Program-made: the position numbers and the translations under genes | The notes under the pieces: model-generated | What the model was told of the DNA's origin: nothing | The model's database searches: none | The model's input: only the letters and a program-made list of their open reading frames with translations | Part shown: positions 36,840 to 48,083 of the stretch, piece by piece | Numbering within the stretch: the stretch's first letter is position 1 | Layout: each line of letters opens with the position of its first letter | Assembly (NCBI GenBank): GCA_035236585.1 | Contig: CP141139.1 | Coordinates: 20,290,990-20,354,989, forward strand | Direction: 5' to 3' | Source of the DNA: Warburgia ugandensis | Lineage: Eukaryota; Streptophyta; Magnoliopsida; Canellales; Canellaceae | Length of the DNA: 64,000 nucleotides

Positions 36840-39800
36840 TGGAAGGTACTTTTCTGGTAGCTGATGACATGCCAGAGTTCTTTTTGATTCGGGGTCTACC
36901 CACTCATTTATTGCATGTACATTTGCATCTTGCCTTAACTTGCCTACGAGCAAGCTTGCATTTGGGTTAGATGTGTCGATGCCATCAGGAGAGACAGTTG
37001 AGGCTACTGAGTACCTTGAGAGGGTATCAGTGGAGATATCAGGTATGAGGATGGATGCTGACCTCATTTTATTATACATGATGGATTTTGGGATGGATTG
37101 ACTAGCGATGTTTTGGGTTACAATAGACTGCCACATGAAGCAAATTATGTGTAGTGTACCGGGTTGACCAGTGGTTGTAGTCCAGGGCAGGAGGAGTGAT
37201 AGTGGCCCTTGTATGATTTCCGCCATGAGAGCAGCTCGATGTTATGGTCAAGGTTGTCAAGTGTTTTTGGCTTGTGTCACGATAGCTGACAGGGAGCAGC
37301 CACAGATTGAGGAGATTGATTTTATGCAGACGAGCTGCCAGAACTACCTCCACACAAGGAGATTGATTTTACGATAGACTTAATACCGGGTACACCGCCT
37401 ATATCTAAGGCGCCTTATAGGATGGCCCCTGCAGAGTTGAGAGAGCTCCAGGTGCAGTTGCAGGAGCTTCTGGATAAGGGTTTTATCAGGCCGAGTGGGT
37501 CTCCTTGGGAAGCACCAGTCCTCTTCGTTAAGAAGAAGGATGGATCATTGAGGTCGTGCATAGACTACCGGTTACTGAACAATGTTACTGTGAAGAATCA
37601 ATATCCTCTACCACGTATTGACGACTTGTTTGATCAGTTGCAGTCGGCATAGGTGTTCTCTAAGATTGACCTGTGCTCAGGCTATCACCAGTTGAGGATT
37701 AGGGAGGAGGATATCCCTAAGACTGCATTCAGGAGTCGGTATGGCCATTATGAGTTTTTGGTGATGCCCTTTGGGTTAACGAATGCACCGGCAGTGTTCA
37801 TGGATTTGATGAACAGGGTATTTCGAGCTTATTTGGATAAGTTCGTGATTGTCTTTGTGGATGATATCCTGATTTATTCTCCTAACCATAGAGCCCACAT
37901 GGAGCATCTTCACATTGTGTTGGACACACTTCATCATCATCACTTGTATACGAAGCTCAGTAAGTGTGAATTTTGGTTAGGACATGTGCAGTTTTTGGGG
38001 CACGTGGTGTCCAAGGATGGTGTGGCCGTAGATTCAACTAAGGTGGAGGCAGTTTTGCGTTGGGAGAGGCCTACAATGGTGATAGAGGTTCATAGTTTCC
38101 TTGGTTTAGCTGGTTACTAGCAGCGATTCATTGAGGGGTTCTTGAAGATTGCCTTGCCCATGACCACTTTGACTAGGAAGGACACCAGGTTTGTTTGGAT
38201 TGATGCTTGTGAGGAGAGCTTCCAGGAGCTCAAGCGGAGGTTGACTTCTACAACAGTACTTACCCTACCTTCATGATCAGGTGGTTATGTGGTGTTTTCT
38301 GATGCATCAGGCAGAGGTCTAGGAGCAGCACGGATGCATCATGGGAAGGTCATTGCTTATGCGTCGAGACAGTTGAAGACGCACAAGGTGAATTATCCTA
38401 CACATGATCTTGAATTGGCCACAGTGGTGTTTGCGTTGAAGTCTTAGAGACACTATTTATATGGCGAGAATTTTGAGGTATACACTGACCACAAGAGCCT
38501 CAAGTATTTTTTCACTCAGAGCAATCTGAACATGAGGCAGAGGAGATGGATGGAGTACCTTAAGGACTTCGACTTTACGATACAGTACCACCCGGGGAAA
38601 GCTAACGTTATAACTGATGCCCTGAGTAGGAAGTCGAGAGTGATGATTGCTAACCTCTCGACTGGATCTAGGTTTCTTGATAGGATCCTTCAGGCACAGG
38701 TGAGCGATGTTGAGACGCAGAACATGGCCGATAAGGCCGACTTTTCTAGAGAGCTCAATGGAGGTGTCAAGTATAGGAGCAGATTGGTAATACCTGCAGA
38801 CAATCAGTTGAGACATGACTTGCTACAAGAGGCACACCAGTCCTCATATTCTATTCATCTTAGAGGTACGAAGATGTACCAGGACCTTAGACGACACTTT
38901 TGGTGGAATGGGATGAAGAGGGATATTGGTGAGTGCGTAGCCCGATGCTTGACCTATTAGCAGGTCAAGGCGGAGCATCAATGACCAGATGGGTTATTGT
39001 AGACTTTAGATCTTCCAGAGTGGAAATGAGACTACCTCACTATGGATTTTGTAGTGGGTTTACTGAGGACCGCCAGTGGGCACGACATGATATGGGTTAT
39101 AGTTGACAGATTGATAAAGTCAGCCCATTTCCTCCCTATTAGACAGACTCAGACCATGGATAGCTTGGCGAAGCTGTACATCAGGGAGATCGTGAGCCTT
39201 CATGGAGTACCATTGACGATTATCTCAGATTGAGACACACGGTTTACCTCAAAGTACTGACAGAGTGTACAAGAGACTTTGGGGTCGAGATTGAGATTTA
39301 GTACAGCTTTCCACCCCCAGACAAATGGACAAACAGAGAGGACCATCCAGACCGTGGAGGATATGTTGAGGGCTTGTGTCATGGATTGGAGAGGTAGTTG
39401 GCATGAGCATTTGCCACTCATGGAGTTTGCGTATAATAATAGCTATCATACGAGCATTGGTATGGCACCTTATGAGGCACTATATGCAAACCATGTAGGT
39501 CTCCCTTGTGCTGGAGTGACGTAGGAGAGAGACGAATCGTGAAGTCAGAGTTGATTGAGCAGTGTGTAGAAAAATTTTGACTCATTCGGAAACGATTACT
39601 TGCAGCCCATAGTCATCAGAAGAGTTATGCGGATAAGAGACAGAAGGATTTGGAGTTCGAGGTCGGAGAGCACGTATTTTTGAGAGTTTCCCCTATGAAG
39701 GGTGTGATGAGGTTTGGTGTAAAGGGGAAACTCAGTCCCAGATATAGTGGTTCTTTTGAGATCTTATACAAAGTCGAACCAATCGCATACTAGTTAGCCC

Positions 39801-40080
39801 TACCCCCACAACTAGTAGGAGTACATGACATCTTTCATATCTCTATGCTGAGGAAGAACATACCGGACCCATGTCACGTGCTGGAGCAGATACCACCAAA
39901 GGTACGGCCTGACTTGACATTCGAGGAGCGCCCCATACAGATCTTAAATAGCAAGATCCAGGAGTTGAGGACTAAGACCATTCCCCTGGTTAAAGTCCTC
40001 TGACAGCATCACTCGACACAGGAGGCTACTTGGGAGCTGGAGGATGAGATGAGGCGTACCCACCTAGAGCTCTTCTCGTG
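36840..40080 (+). pseudogene. pol of the gypsy element (stop-ridden)
   Basis: Polyprotein of protease, reverse transcriptase, RNase H and integrase. Protease: FDSGSTHSFIA with active-site DSG near 36884-36895. Reverse transcriptase, about 37400-38110: [33 protein letters not shown], and the catalytic FVDDILIYS near 37852-37880. RNase H, about 38230-38640: [34 protein letters not shown]. Integrase, about 38810-39900: LHGVPLTIISD, FHPQTNGQTERTIQ, YNNSYHTSIGMAPYEALY, then a chromodomain-like tail with EATWELEDEMRRTHLELF. From 37422 to 40080 the frame is conserved but cut by stops, for example at 37650, 38118, 38445, 38958, 39231 and 39258. Confidence 0.9.
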
Positions 40081-40121
40081 ATGTATGCATATTTTAAATT
40101 TCGAGGACGAAATTTTCTATA

Positions 40122-40133
40122 AGGTGGGTAGGA
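40122..40133 (+). promoter_or_regulatory. Polypurine tract
   Basis: AGGTGGGTAGGA directly before the 3' LTR start, the usual position of the plus-strand primer. One or two T interruptions are normal in this clade. Confidence 0.75.
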
Positions 40134-42627
40134 TGTAACATTCTTATATTTTAAAGAAAAGAAATAATTAATTAATTAAAATAATATAATATAATATAAT
40201 ATAATATAATATAATAAAGTAAAAACATATAATAAGGTAAGGAGAAGAGAGAGAGTGCTCAAAACGCACTCTCCTCTCTCTCAAATTTTCTCTGCCATCA
40301 CGTTGACAGTGACGCACCGTGGAGGCAGATTTCTCCACCCTTGAACAACCGAGAACGAGGTAGGATCACTCCACCCTCCTCTTTGTGTTAAATTTCAAAT
40401 TTTATTTACTTGTAAATGTCAGAAAAAGGCATGAACACGTAGGTTTTTGCAAAATTTCATGTTTACTATTTTCATGAAAAAAATTAGATGAGATGGTGTT
40501 ATATTTAGATTTGGACTGTTTAGATTGTGTACGATGATGAGAGGAAAGGACCTACAAAATTTTGTGACGATCGGACGATTAGGGACACCGAAAACCCCCA
40601 AAAATCGTAGTGTGGGAGTTTTTGAAAACGAAACAAAAATCATGAAAAAATGATAGATTTAGGAAGGATTTGGGAAAATGGACGGTGGAAATGGAATGTA
40701 AGTGAAAAACCAGACATAGGGGTGTAAAAATCACAAAAAATAGAACACCTGGGGTCGCCAGTGACGACGAACCAGTCCGGTTGCCGTCTCTGGTGACAGC
40801 AACTGGAACAGGAGGAAACACATGGACGAAGGAGCACCACATGGCGCGATGAGGGCGCGCCACGCGCAGGGGCACGTGGTGCGACTCGTGCATGCCACGC
40901 GCGCTGTTCCGTCCCCCACGCGCAGAGCGCTTCCACAGAAGCGCCCGCTACCCAGCACGGGTTCTGACGCAAAGCACTTCCACAGAAGCTCCTGCTACCC
41001 TGAGAGGGTTCTGACTCGAAGTGCGTCCACAGACGCGTCTGCCACGTGCAGTGTGCATGTGTAGCGGGCCCAATTGCTGGATTTTGTTCCTTTTTTTTTA
41101 CCCTTTATTCCTTTAAACCTTGATTTTAGGAGTTACAGAGGTCCAAATCACGATTCAAAAGAGGTGTTGTGATCGTCTCGACAAGGCGGACCTAGATTTA
41201 GGATAAAAATCTAGTTTGGAGTAACATTTTAGTAGCGAAACTACTAAATGCTGTTAGATGAGTTAGATCGAACTGATCAATAGATGATCAAGCTTTAGAT
41301 TTTGGTTATATGTGTTAACCATGATATGATTTATGTCCTGATCAGGGCATACACCTTGATATTGGATACATGTTTGTTTGGGGATATTGCGATACCGAGG
41401 TAGGTGATTTCATTCACAATTTTTTCATGATTCTCAAATAGTGATTTAATGATTTGAGTCTTTGAGGCATGTAATTTATGCCTTATCATATGCGTGAGAT
41501 TGATTTCAGCATGTAGCTTCTCATGTGCGTGTTATCTTTATGGTGGTTATTGCATGCACTATTTTTGATATCTTTCATGATATCTACTTGATTTTTGGGT
41601 CTTCTTGACATGTGGGAGTCGCTCTGGCTTGATATTTGATACTATTGATCTTGTGGTAGGATGCGATTTTTCACCCCGTGAGTGCCTGAGTGCTTGTGAG
41701 GGTGAAAGGGTAAAAGCGAAAGTAGTGCGCGTAGTTCCCGTGAGTGCCTGAGTGCCATGAGGGTGCAAGGGTGAAAGCGGATGGTACAGAGAGCGGACTC
41801 CACATTGGCATGAGTATATGTGAGACACAAACAAGGCTTGACTGTGTATGATGTTGATACTTTTGACATGCATTCATGTGTTTCTAGATTTTCTCGGATT
41901 GTGCACGTCTTGATATCATGGTTGATGATATATGTATTTCATGGACTTGGTATGTCCTTCATCATGTGATTTACGGCTTACTATTATGTTTGATCATTTT
42001 ATGATCTTTATGCCTTGAGCCATGTGATTTGTTTTATTGAGTTATTTTAAATGTATATCACATGCACAAGCATGGCTTGCTGAGGCATTGCTTTGTTTTG
42101 CAATGGCTCAGAATCAAAACGCGACAGTCAGAAAGGGAAGAAGTTGGACTAGCGTGGAGTTGGACGGGGGCTTGAGGACAGAGACTGTCAGATACCGATA
42201 GAGTGGTGTACTTTTGGTTGGACTGGTATTGGCTTTTTGGCATTCTCCTTAGTCGTTGTATATATTGATAGATTAGACCCATATTACTGTATAGTGGTTA
42301 TATGTTTATTCATGGATGATGTAGTGATCTCGGACAAACCCTGGAGCTTTGGAACTTTTACTATTATGTATCTTTACAGTTGTAACAATTTTATCGTGGT
42401 TTTAATTTGTGAACATGCTCAAAATGGTTACTTTTCGTTCTGTGTCTTTAGTGTGATTTTGAGGTGAAATGACCCTCGGGGTTTTCTGAAATGGTATTTG
42501 CTTGATGCTGCGACAAATTTTAAATTATGAGTTTTAAGTTCTGGGATCCCATCTATTTTCTATAAATAAATTATTACTATTTTCGTATAAATATGAGAAA
42601 ACAGATATTAAAACCCGAGGTGTCACA
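40134..42627 (+). repeat. 3' LTR of the gypsy element
   Basis: 2494 bp from TGTAACATTC to GAGGTGTCACA, uninterrupted. It gives the empty-site reference for the nested solo LTR of the 5' copy. A longer ATAAT microsatellite lies near its start (about 40180-40215), an AG-rich promoter-like zone near 40240, and a GC-rich block at 40830-41040. Confidence 0.92.
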
Positions 42628-42632
42628 CTTCC

Positions 42633-43602
42633 AAATAAGCTTCAACAAAATATAGCCGTTAGACATGATGTTCTAGCTGTTGGAATTGTTGCATGTGGCA
42701 TAGAACGCAGACAAGTTGAGATAGCCTGGTATAGATAGTCGAATAGCTGAACTGTTGCATGTGCTAATGCACCACTCTTACACATCGCAGCTTAGAGCGT
42801 TAAGACCTCCTAATGGACGATTTATACAAAGTTTTTCAGATGCTAGATTTGTTCAATCACACAGTGATTTTCGGGCTACAAGATATCCGGTTATAGACAA
42901 GATTAAATGAACGGATGGGATCAACAAAAGATATTAAGTTCATCGTCTCTAAGTTGTTACATGATCGTTCTACCATACATGTTGTCGCGCTTTACATGAA
43001 ATAGCGCTCCTCATTTGTAAATACTTAGCTGTGATTAACTGGCACTAAATCTAATTGAGAGTATGTCCGCATGGATGGTCCTGTTTGCCTTTAAAAAAAA
43101 AATTGTGAACTTCTAGCGTCCCTATTCTCACTAGATGGCATTGGAAAAAATGTAACAAAAATAATTTCTTATCTTGTTTGCCTTTAACAAATTATTTGGA
43201 TGAATAAGTAGGGTAATCTCCTTTTGTGAAAATAGTTTACTTACTAGATGTAAGAGTTGTTTTCTTCATCATCATCATAATATGCCCAAACAGATTTGTC
43301 TCTCTTTATGGGCTGGGCCGAATGTAGGAACAGGTAGTATTCTTTCAGGAAGACAAAAGCTAAATGAGAAAACAAAAGCACATTTATATACTTGCTGAAC
43401 TTTAACTTCTTATAACCAAAGTCTTATTTACAAAACAGTTTCAGTTTGATGTTAAAAAGCAATAATATTTCAAAACAGAAAATGTTAGACTGAGATTTGA
43501 GTGGTTCGTCGCATGGAGAGCACGTGCATTGAATTAGCTAGGATGTCACAAACGCTAAAGGAATGTTAAACGGATGCACCCTGCTTTAGAATGAAAGGGC
43601 CC
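42633..43602. other. Unassigned sequence right of the gypsy element
   Basis: Original flank of the CTTCC target. Contains a few AT-rich stretches and no frame with family identity. It ends at the left target duplication of an Au SINE. Confidence 0.4.
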
Positions 43603-43673
43603 CTCTGATCTCTCCAAAAAGGGCAGCTCTAGTGCACAAAGCTCCAGTGTATGCGGGATCTGGGGAAGGGGCA

Positions 43674-44007
43674 TGTTGGAAATGTAAACTTAATTTGGGC
43701 CAAAGCTAACTGGGAAATGACCTATATTTTAGAAGGCTCACATTGAATAGATAAAAGCCCACTTTCTAGAAAATGTAGCTACAAAAGTCAATTAGAAAGA
43801 TCTATATACTTTGAAAATAAAAGTAAATATTTTTGAAGAGTCATCTATTTTTAACAATTGCAACCACAAGATTAAAGAGTGTGTTGGCACAATCCTAACC
43901 ATTGGTTAAAAAGGTGCTACTAGTATAAATAGGGTATCAAGCAAAATTTTGATAATCAATAAGGTGCTACTAGTATAAATAGGGTATCAAGCAAAATTTT
44001 GATAATC

Positions 44008-44062
<55 letters not shown>

Positions 44063-44147
44063 CTCCAAGTCCCTTCTTTATTGTAAATCCTTTTCTAGCC
44101 TCCAAAGTCTTCTTCGTACCTTTGTAAAATACTATCGTCTTCCAACA
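43674..44147 (+). mobile_element. Solo LTR in the SINE (copia-type), 474 bp
   Basis: Begins TGTTGGA and ends TCCAACA, perfect inverted ends typical of copia-type LTRs. It is flanked by 5-bp target duplications with one mismatch (GGGCA at 43669-43673, GGACA at 44148-44152). It contains two copies of a 50-bp promoter segment with TATAAATAG and a (CT)n tract. No internal region remains. Confidence 0.85.
43911..44010 (+). promoter_or_regulatory. Doubled 50-bp LTR core promoter
   Basis: Two perfect head-to-tail copies (43911-43960 and 43961-44010) of a unit starting AAGGTGCTACTAG and containing TATAAATAG (43924-43932 and 43974-43982). Directly downstream is a (CT)n run of about 48 bp, as a leader would be. 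Confidence 0.88.
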
Positions 44148-44288
44148 GGACAGACTACAAGGGTCAATAGTACGTAGCTTTTGCATTTTGTAAGAGGTAT
44201 TTTTATGCCTTGAACCTGTGACCTCAAGGTTACACAACGACAACTCTACCGTTGCGCCAAGGCTCCCCTTCTCCCCTCTAATCTCTCC

Positions 44289-45171
44289 ATCTTTGGGTAT
44301 TTCCTACACAAAGAACCATGATGGTTGGATGATTTTGGCATCCTAACAACTGGGAGTTGAATTTCTGCCGTTGTTGATGCAAAGTTTTTAGCAATCCGTT
44401 TGCTGTCATTAAACGTACAATTTATTAGATGCTAACATCATCCAACTGCGGTACAAATCAAGTTTCAGATGAGTCATGCAAACGCGGAGCCAAATTACGA
44501 AGGATTCTTCTTCTTTTTTTTCAGAGTTAATATCAATTTATCGATGCTTATAGAGCTGAGTAAGTACACCAACCCAGTTACCGATGAGGCACAGCTAACT
44601 CAGAATAAAGAAGAAAGGGGTCAAGGAACCAAACAGGGCTGGCAATCAGCTCAACAGGCCGACCAGCTCACATTCTTCCAATCGTGAGCTGATAGAGCAC
44701 AAAATTAATGCCATGAAAGGTAGCAAGCATTTGTTCCAGCTGCTGTCTAGTTTATCCATCGTACTGCCTTCAAATTTTATCATCATAGCCACATATTGTC
44801 TTGAACACTTCGAACCCCATTACCACCTCTTCTGCTGAATCTCTTCGGCGTGTGGCTAACCACCAAAGCAGAATGGAAAATGCTTTCGAAACGCTGAAAA
44901 GGACCCCACGTGGATAGGCCCCAGATTTTGATGATCTGATCTATTTGTCATGTTTAGCCTGAATAGACACCAGAATTCATGAAATTTTCAAACTGAAAAA
45001 CTAGCTGTTAGAAGCATCGGATTGGCATGAATTGCAGAAACTAGCAAAAATATAACAGGTTCAACAAGATAGATGAATCAGATCATCCAAAACTGGGCCT
45101 TACCTAGCTGGCATTCTTTTCAGCGTCCTGCTACAAGGTGTGTGTGATATTAACTCATTGATTACCATTTT
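44289..45171. other. Unassigned sequence
   Basis: No gene or repeat family recognised. The frame at 44469-44687 contains a poly-Phe run from a T tract and is not credible as a gene. Confidence 0.4.
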
Positions 45172-45188
45172 CCACCATTTAGTCATTA

Positions 45189-45366
45189 GAGGGGGAGCCT
45201 TGGCGCAATGGTAAAAGTTGTTGTCATGTATCCTTGAGGTCACGGGTTCAAGATAGGGAATCAGCCTCTTGCAAAAATGCAAGGTAAGGTTGCCTACTTT
45301 AGGCTATTGTGACCCGCCCCTTCCCCGAACCTCGCATAGGTGGGAGCTTCGTGCACAGCAACTACC
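45189..45366 (+). mobile_element. Full-length Au SINE with a perfect 17-bp target duplication
   Basis: Head GGGGGAGCCTTGGCGCAATG is the tRNA-like A-box region, and GGTCACGGGTTCAAGATAGG is the B box. The body is CAGCCTCTTGCAAAAATGCA, GGTAAGGTTGCC and CGCCCCTTCCCCGAACC, and the tail is GGTGGGAGCTTCGTGCAC. The 17-bp duplications CCACCATTTAGTCATTA at 45172-45188 and 45367-45383 are identical, so this is the best-preserved SINE here and probably among the youngest. Confidence 0.95.
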
Positions 45367-45497
45367 CCACCATTTAGTCATTACAGAAACACTTATTACA
45401 AGAAACTTCACAGGAGTGGCTGAGGTCGCCGTTTGAAACAACTATAAAAGAGATACTTCGAAGTTGATGACTATTCAGTAAGAACAGAAGTAGAGGT

Positions 45498-48083
45498 ATA
45501 GGTACATTCCAAGGTTGCGCTCCGTATGTGGCCAGGCTGATTGTACAGCTTGCTTATGGTGGATCGAACATCCTCGCCAAGTTCGCCTTTCAGAAGGGAC
45601 TCAGTTATCTCTCCTTCATTGTGTACCGCCATCTCATTGCCACGATCATTTTGGTACCATTGGCTTATGTCCTTGAGGTATGTTCATCTTCGTTCTTCCT
45701 TTTCCTATGAATGGTTTACATGTTGCCTTTCAGAAGGCTCTAAGCACCACATGTCGCAGCTTGTGATTTCAAGTCTGGTCTTTGCTTTGGTTATTCTTAC
45801 ATAAGTGAACTTGTGTCATGTAGGAAGCAGCGTACACTGTTATCATTTCCAATCCTCGGGAAGATTTTTGTGCTTGCGGCGCTCTGATCTACAATCCATC
45901 AGACGCTCTATTATGCTGGCATGGATTATACTTCTCCAACTGTTGCTAGTGTTATGGGCAATGTTGTTCCTGCTCTGACTTTCTTATTAGCTGTTCTGCT
46001 GAGGTAAGCGTGCACCACCTACTTTTGTGGTCAGCCATGGCTCCGATACCGTCTTGGCACTCCGGGTAGTTCTCTCTCTCTCTCTCTCTCTCAGGATGGA
46101 GAAACTGCAAATTAGGAGCGTCCACGGGAGAGTCAAAGTCATCGGTTCAGTGATATGCATAAGCGGAGCACTCATTTTCACCTTGTGGAAAGGTTACCCA
46201 TTCAAGGGCCTTGTTTGGAGCCCACTAATCACCATGCATCATAAGGGTTCCGCGAGGCACACCAAAGATGATTGGATCAAAGGCTCAGCCCTTGTAAAAG
46301 AAAATCCATCTTAGTATCCGACAAATTAAAAACCCATAAACGGAGCTACGCGATGCTGTGTTGGCAGGTTGAGGGCAATTTTATTGCCTTCCAGTACTGG
46401 GAGCACGGTTGAAGCACTTAGACGAACACGGTTGAAGCACTTGGCAGAGTTCGTTATGTGCCTCTGACTCACAACCGAGAGGCTGTGGATTCATATGCAC
46501 CCACCGTTCATGAGATGGGAGGGATTTCATGAGAAGGAAAACAGCAACATGCACGCACGTGTCACCATCATCGTCATATTAGAAATGACATAAATAAGCT
46601 ATTTGTCGAATTTCATGCTCAATGGTGGTTTTAGCCTTTTTTTTAGGTAAAAAATTACATCTATCTATTTTTATTATTTTTGCAAAGACCCAAAATAATT
46701 GCACAAGTGGTAGTAAGGTAGTCCAAATGTATTAATTTCTCATGGACTTTTTATTTTTGGTATTTTGAACATGATGACTGGTTTAGATTTACAAAAATAG
46801 TTTTACTATATATGGACAAATTGGAATGTACTTCCTCTCTTCTAAAGCATGTGCTCTTAGCCGGTACATAAGTCACAAAAGTATGGAAAGTCAAAGAGAA
46901 AGAGCTAAATGACACATGGGTTCTTGGCAGTGAAAATAGCAAAACGCTTAATCATCCCCTTGTAGAAAAGGGTTGTCTTAGGTTTCTTCTTTTCACGTTT
47001 AATTTCTTTTATCTTTTTATCCTTTTTAGTGCTAACACAATTTCTTGAAGAAAATAACATCTAATCTATGCACTCTATTGGGTTTTCAAATGCACCTTTC
47101 TCAAAGAAAATAGAAATAAAAGATTGTGGATTTAAGATCCACTTATTAGCATTCCTAAATGTAACAATCACTTTTGCCATTGCCTGCTACTCTATTAACT
47201 TGGTTATATATGGATGATCTCTAGGAAGGCAACATTTGTTACACAATCTAACACGAGAGTCCTTGTTATTCATGTTTGTTGCTTAGTTGGCATTGATTTG
47301 ACTTCAAACAACTGATTATGTTGGATTTACACTTTATACATCAATATTAATTAATAGAAAGTTCAATTTACTTATTTTGGTTAATCCAGCATTGAGATCA
47401 AACCATTCTCAAGTTAATTAATAGGATTATAGCAGATCATATACATAAGAAACTAATAGAATTCCAAAAACCATAACCTTGCTAATCAAGCTCTTTTTTG
47501 CTTTTGCTCTCTTAATTTTGGTTTTTGTGAAGTATAATTGTTTTTCCTTTTTCATATGTACAAGGTCTATCCTACTCAAATTTCAATAAATACTTTAATA
47601 TGTTTTCTTGCATCACTGCAATGCTCTATTCTTGCATTGATCTTCAATAGACGAAGTGAATCATGGAAATTACAATGGAACATGCAACTATTATTCATTG
47701 TTTATTGTGTAAGCATTCTTTCTCTCCCTCTCTCTACTTTTTATGTCTATTTAGTTTATTTTTACTTGGAGGCAATAATTATGTTCAACCTAATGACTTG
47801 ATGCACTTGTTAGTTTTATTTTTGTTTCTATTGAAGTTAAACACACCCAGACACCCAAGTGAGACTCCTTATGTCAATGTGCTATAATTGATTAAGAGAT
47901 GATATTCTCCTAATCCTTTATATATATGTAGGGAATTGTTATCTCTGCACTTGTATGTTATTTGCAGACATGGTGCATCACTAAGAAAGGGCTAGTCTTC
48001 TGAGCCATGTTTTTCCCATTCCAACCTGTCAGTACTAGAATATTCTTAGCTATTATTTTTGTAGAAAGAATTTACTTAGGACG
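45498..48083 (+). pseudogene. WAT1-related transporter pseudogene, at least five exons
   Basis: Exon-by-exon similarity to WAT1/EamA carriers. Exon 1, about 45510-45677: LAYGGSNILAKFAF and FIVYRHLIATIILVPLAYVLE. Exon 2, about 45822-46003: STIHQTLYYAGMDYTSPTV and MGNVVPALTFLLAVLL. Exon 3, 46095-46293: ICISGALIFTLWKGYPFKG and DDWIKGSAL. Exon 5, 47565-47708: VYPTQISINTLICFLASLQ. Exon 6, 47932-48083: ISALVCYLQTWCITKKG. A possible exon-4 relic near 47260-47315 has two stops. Faults: no in-frame ATG before exon 1; the exon 1/2 junction breaks phase; TGA at 45885-45887 where the family has Gly; TGA at 48001-48003; no last exon found downstream. Introns after exons 2, 3, 5 and 6 keep GT donors. The gene decayed by point mutation rather than retrocopying, since introns remain. 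Confidence 0.88.
46073..46094. repeat. (CT)n tract at a 3' splice site of the WAT1 pseudogene
   Basis: About ten CT units run directly into CAG at the acceptor of exon 3, so the microsatellite serves as the polypyrimidine tract of intron 2. Confidence 0.75.

Larger units (their letters stand above)
30436..42627 (+). mobile_element. Complete but dead Ty3/gypsy chromovirus (Tekay/Del-like)
   Basis: A full LTR retrotransposon of 12,192 bp flanked by perfect 5-bp target duplications CTTCC (30431-30435 and 42628-42632). Order: 5' LTR, primer binding site for initiator Met-tRNA, gag with a zinc knuckle, protease, reverse transcriptase, RNase H, integrase with a chromodomain-like tail, polypurine tract, 3' LTR. 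Domain order and long LTRs (~2.45-2.49 kb before nesting) fit the Tekay/Del clade. The coding region has many stop codons, so it cannot move by itself. The 5' LTR was later hit by another element, now a solo LTR. Confidence 0.92.
43603..44288 (-). mobile_element. Au SINE (minus strand) split by a solo LTR
   Basis: The two halves, 43616-43673 and 44148-44275, join into a full Au SINE in reverse: 3' part (GGGCAGCTCTAGTGCACAAA, then ATCTGGGGAAGGGG), core (ACAAGGGTCAATAGTACG), and tRNA-like head (GTTGCGCCAAGGCTCCCC). The SINE is flanked by a 13-bp target duplication CTCT(G/A)ATCTCTCC at 43603-43615 and 44276-44288. The order of events is clear: the SINE first, the LTR element second. Confidence 0.9.

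Noticed and set aside
30436..42627. Possibility that the asymmetric LTR element is a novel kind of retroelement
   Set aside because: The size difference is fully explained by the nested solo LTR; domain order and primer site are those of a known plant chromovirus clade.
44469..44687. 72-codon frame with a poly-Phe stretch
   Set aside because: The Phe run comes from a T tract; nothing else supports a gene.
45189..45260. tRNA-like A and B boxes
   Set aside because: The sequence continues into an Au SINE body with a target duplication, so it is a SINE head and not a tRNA gene.
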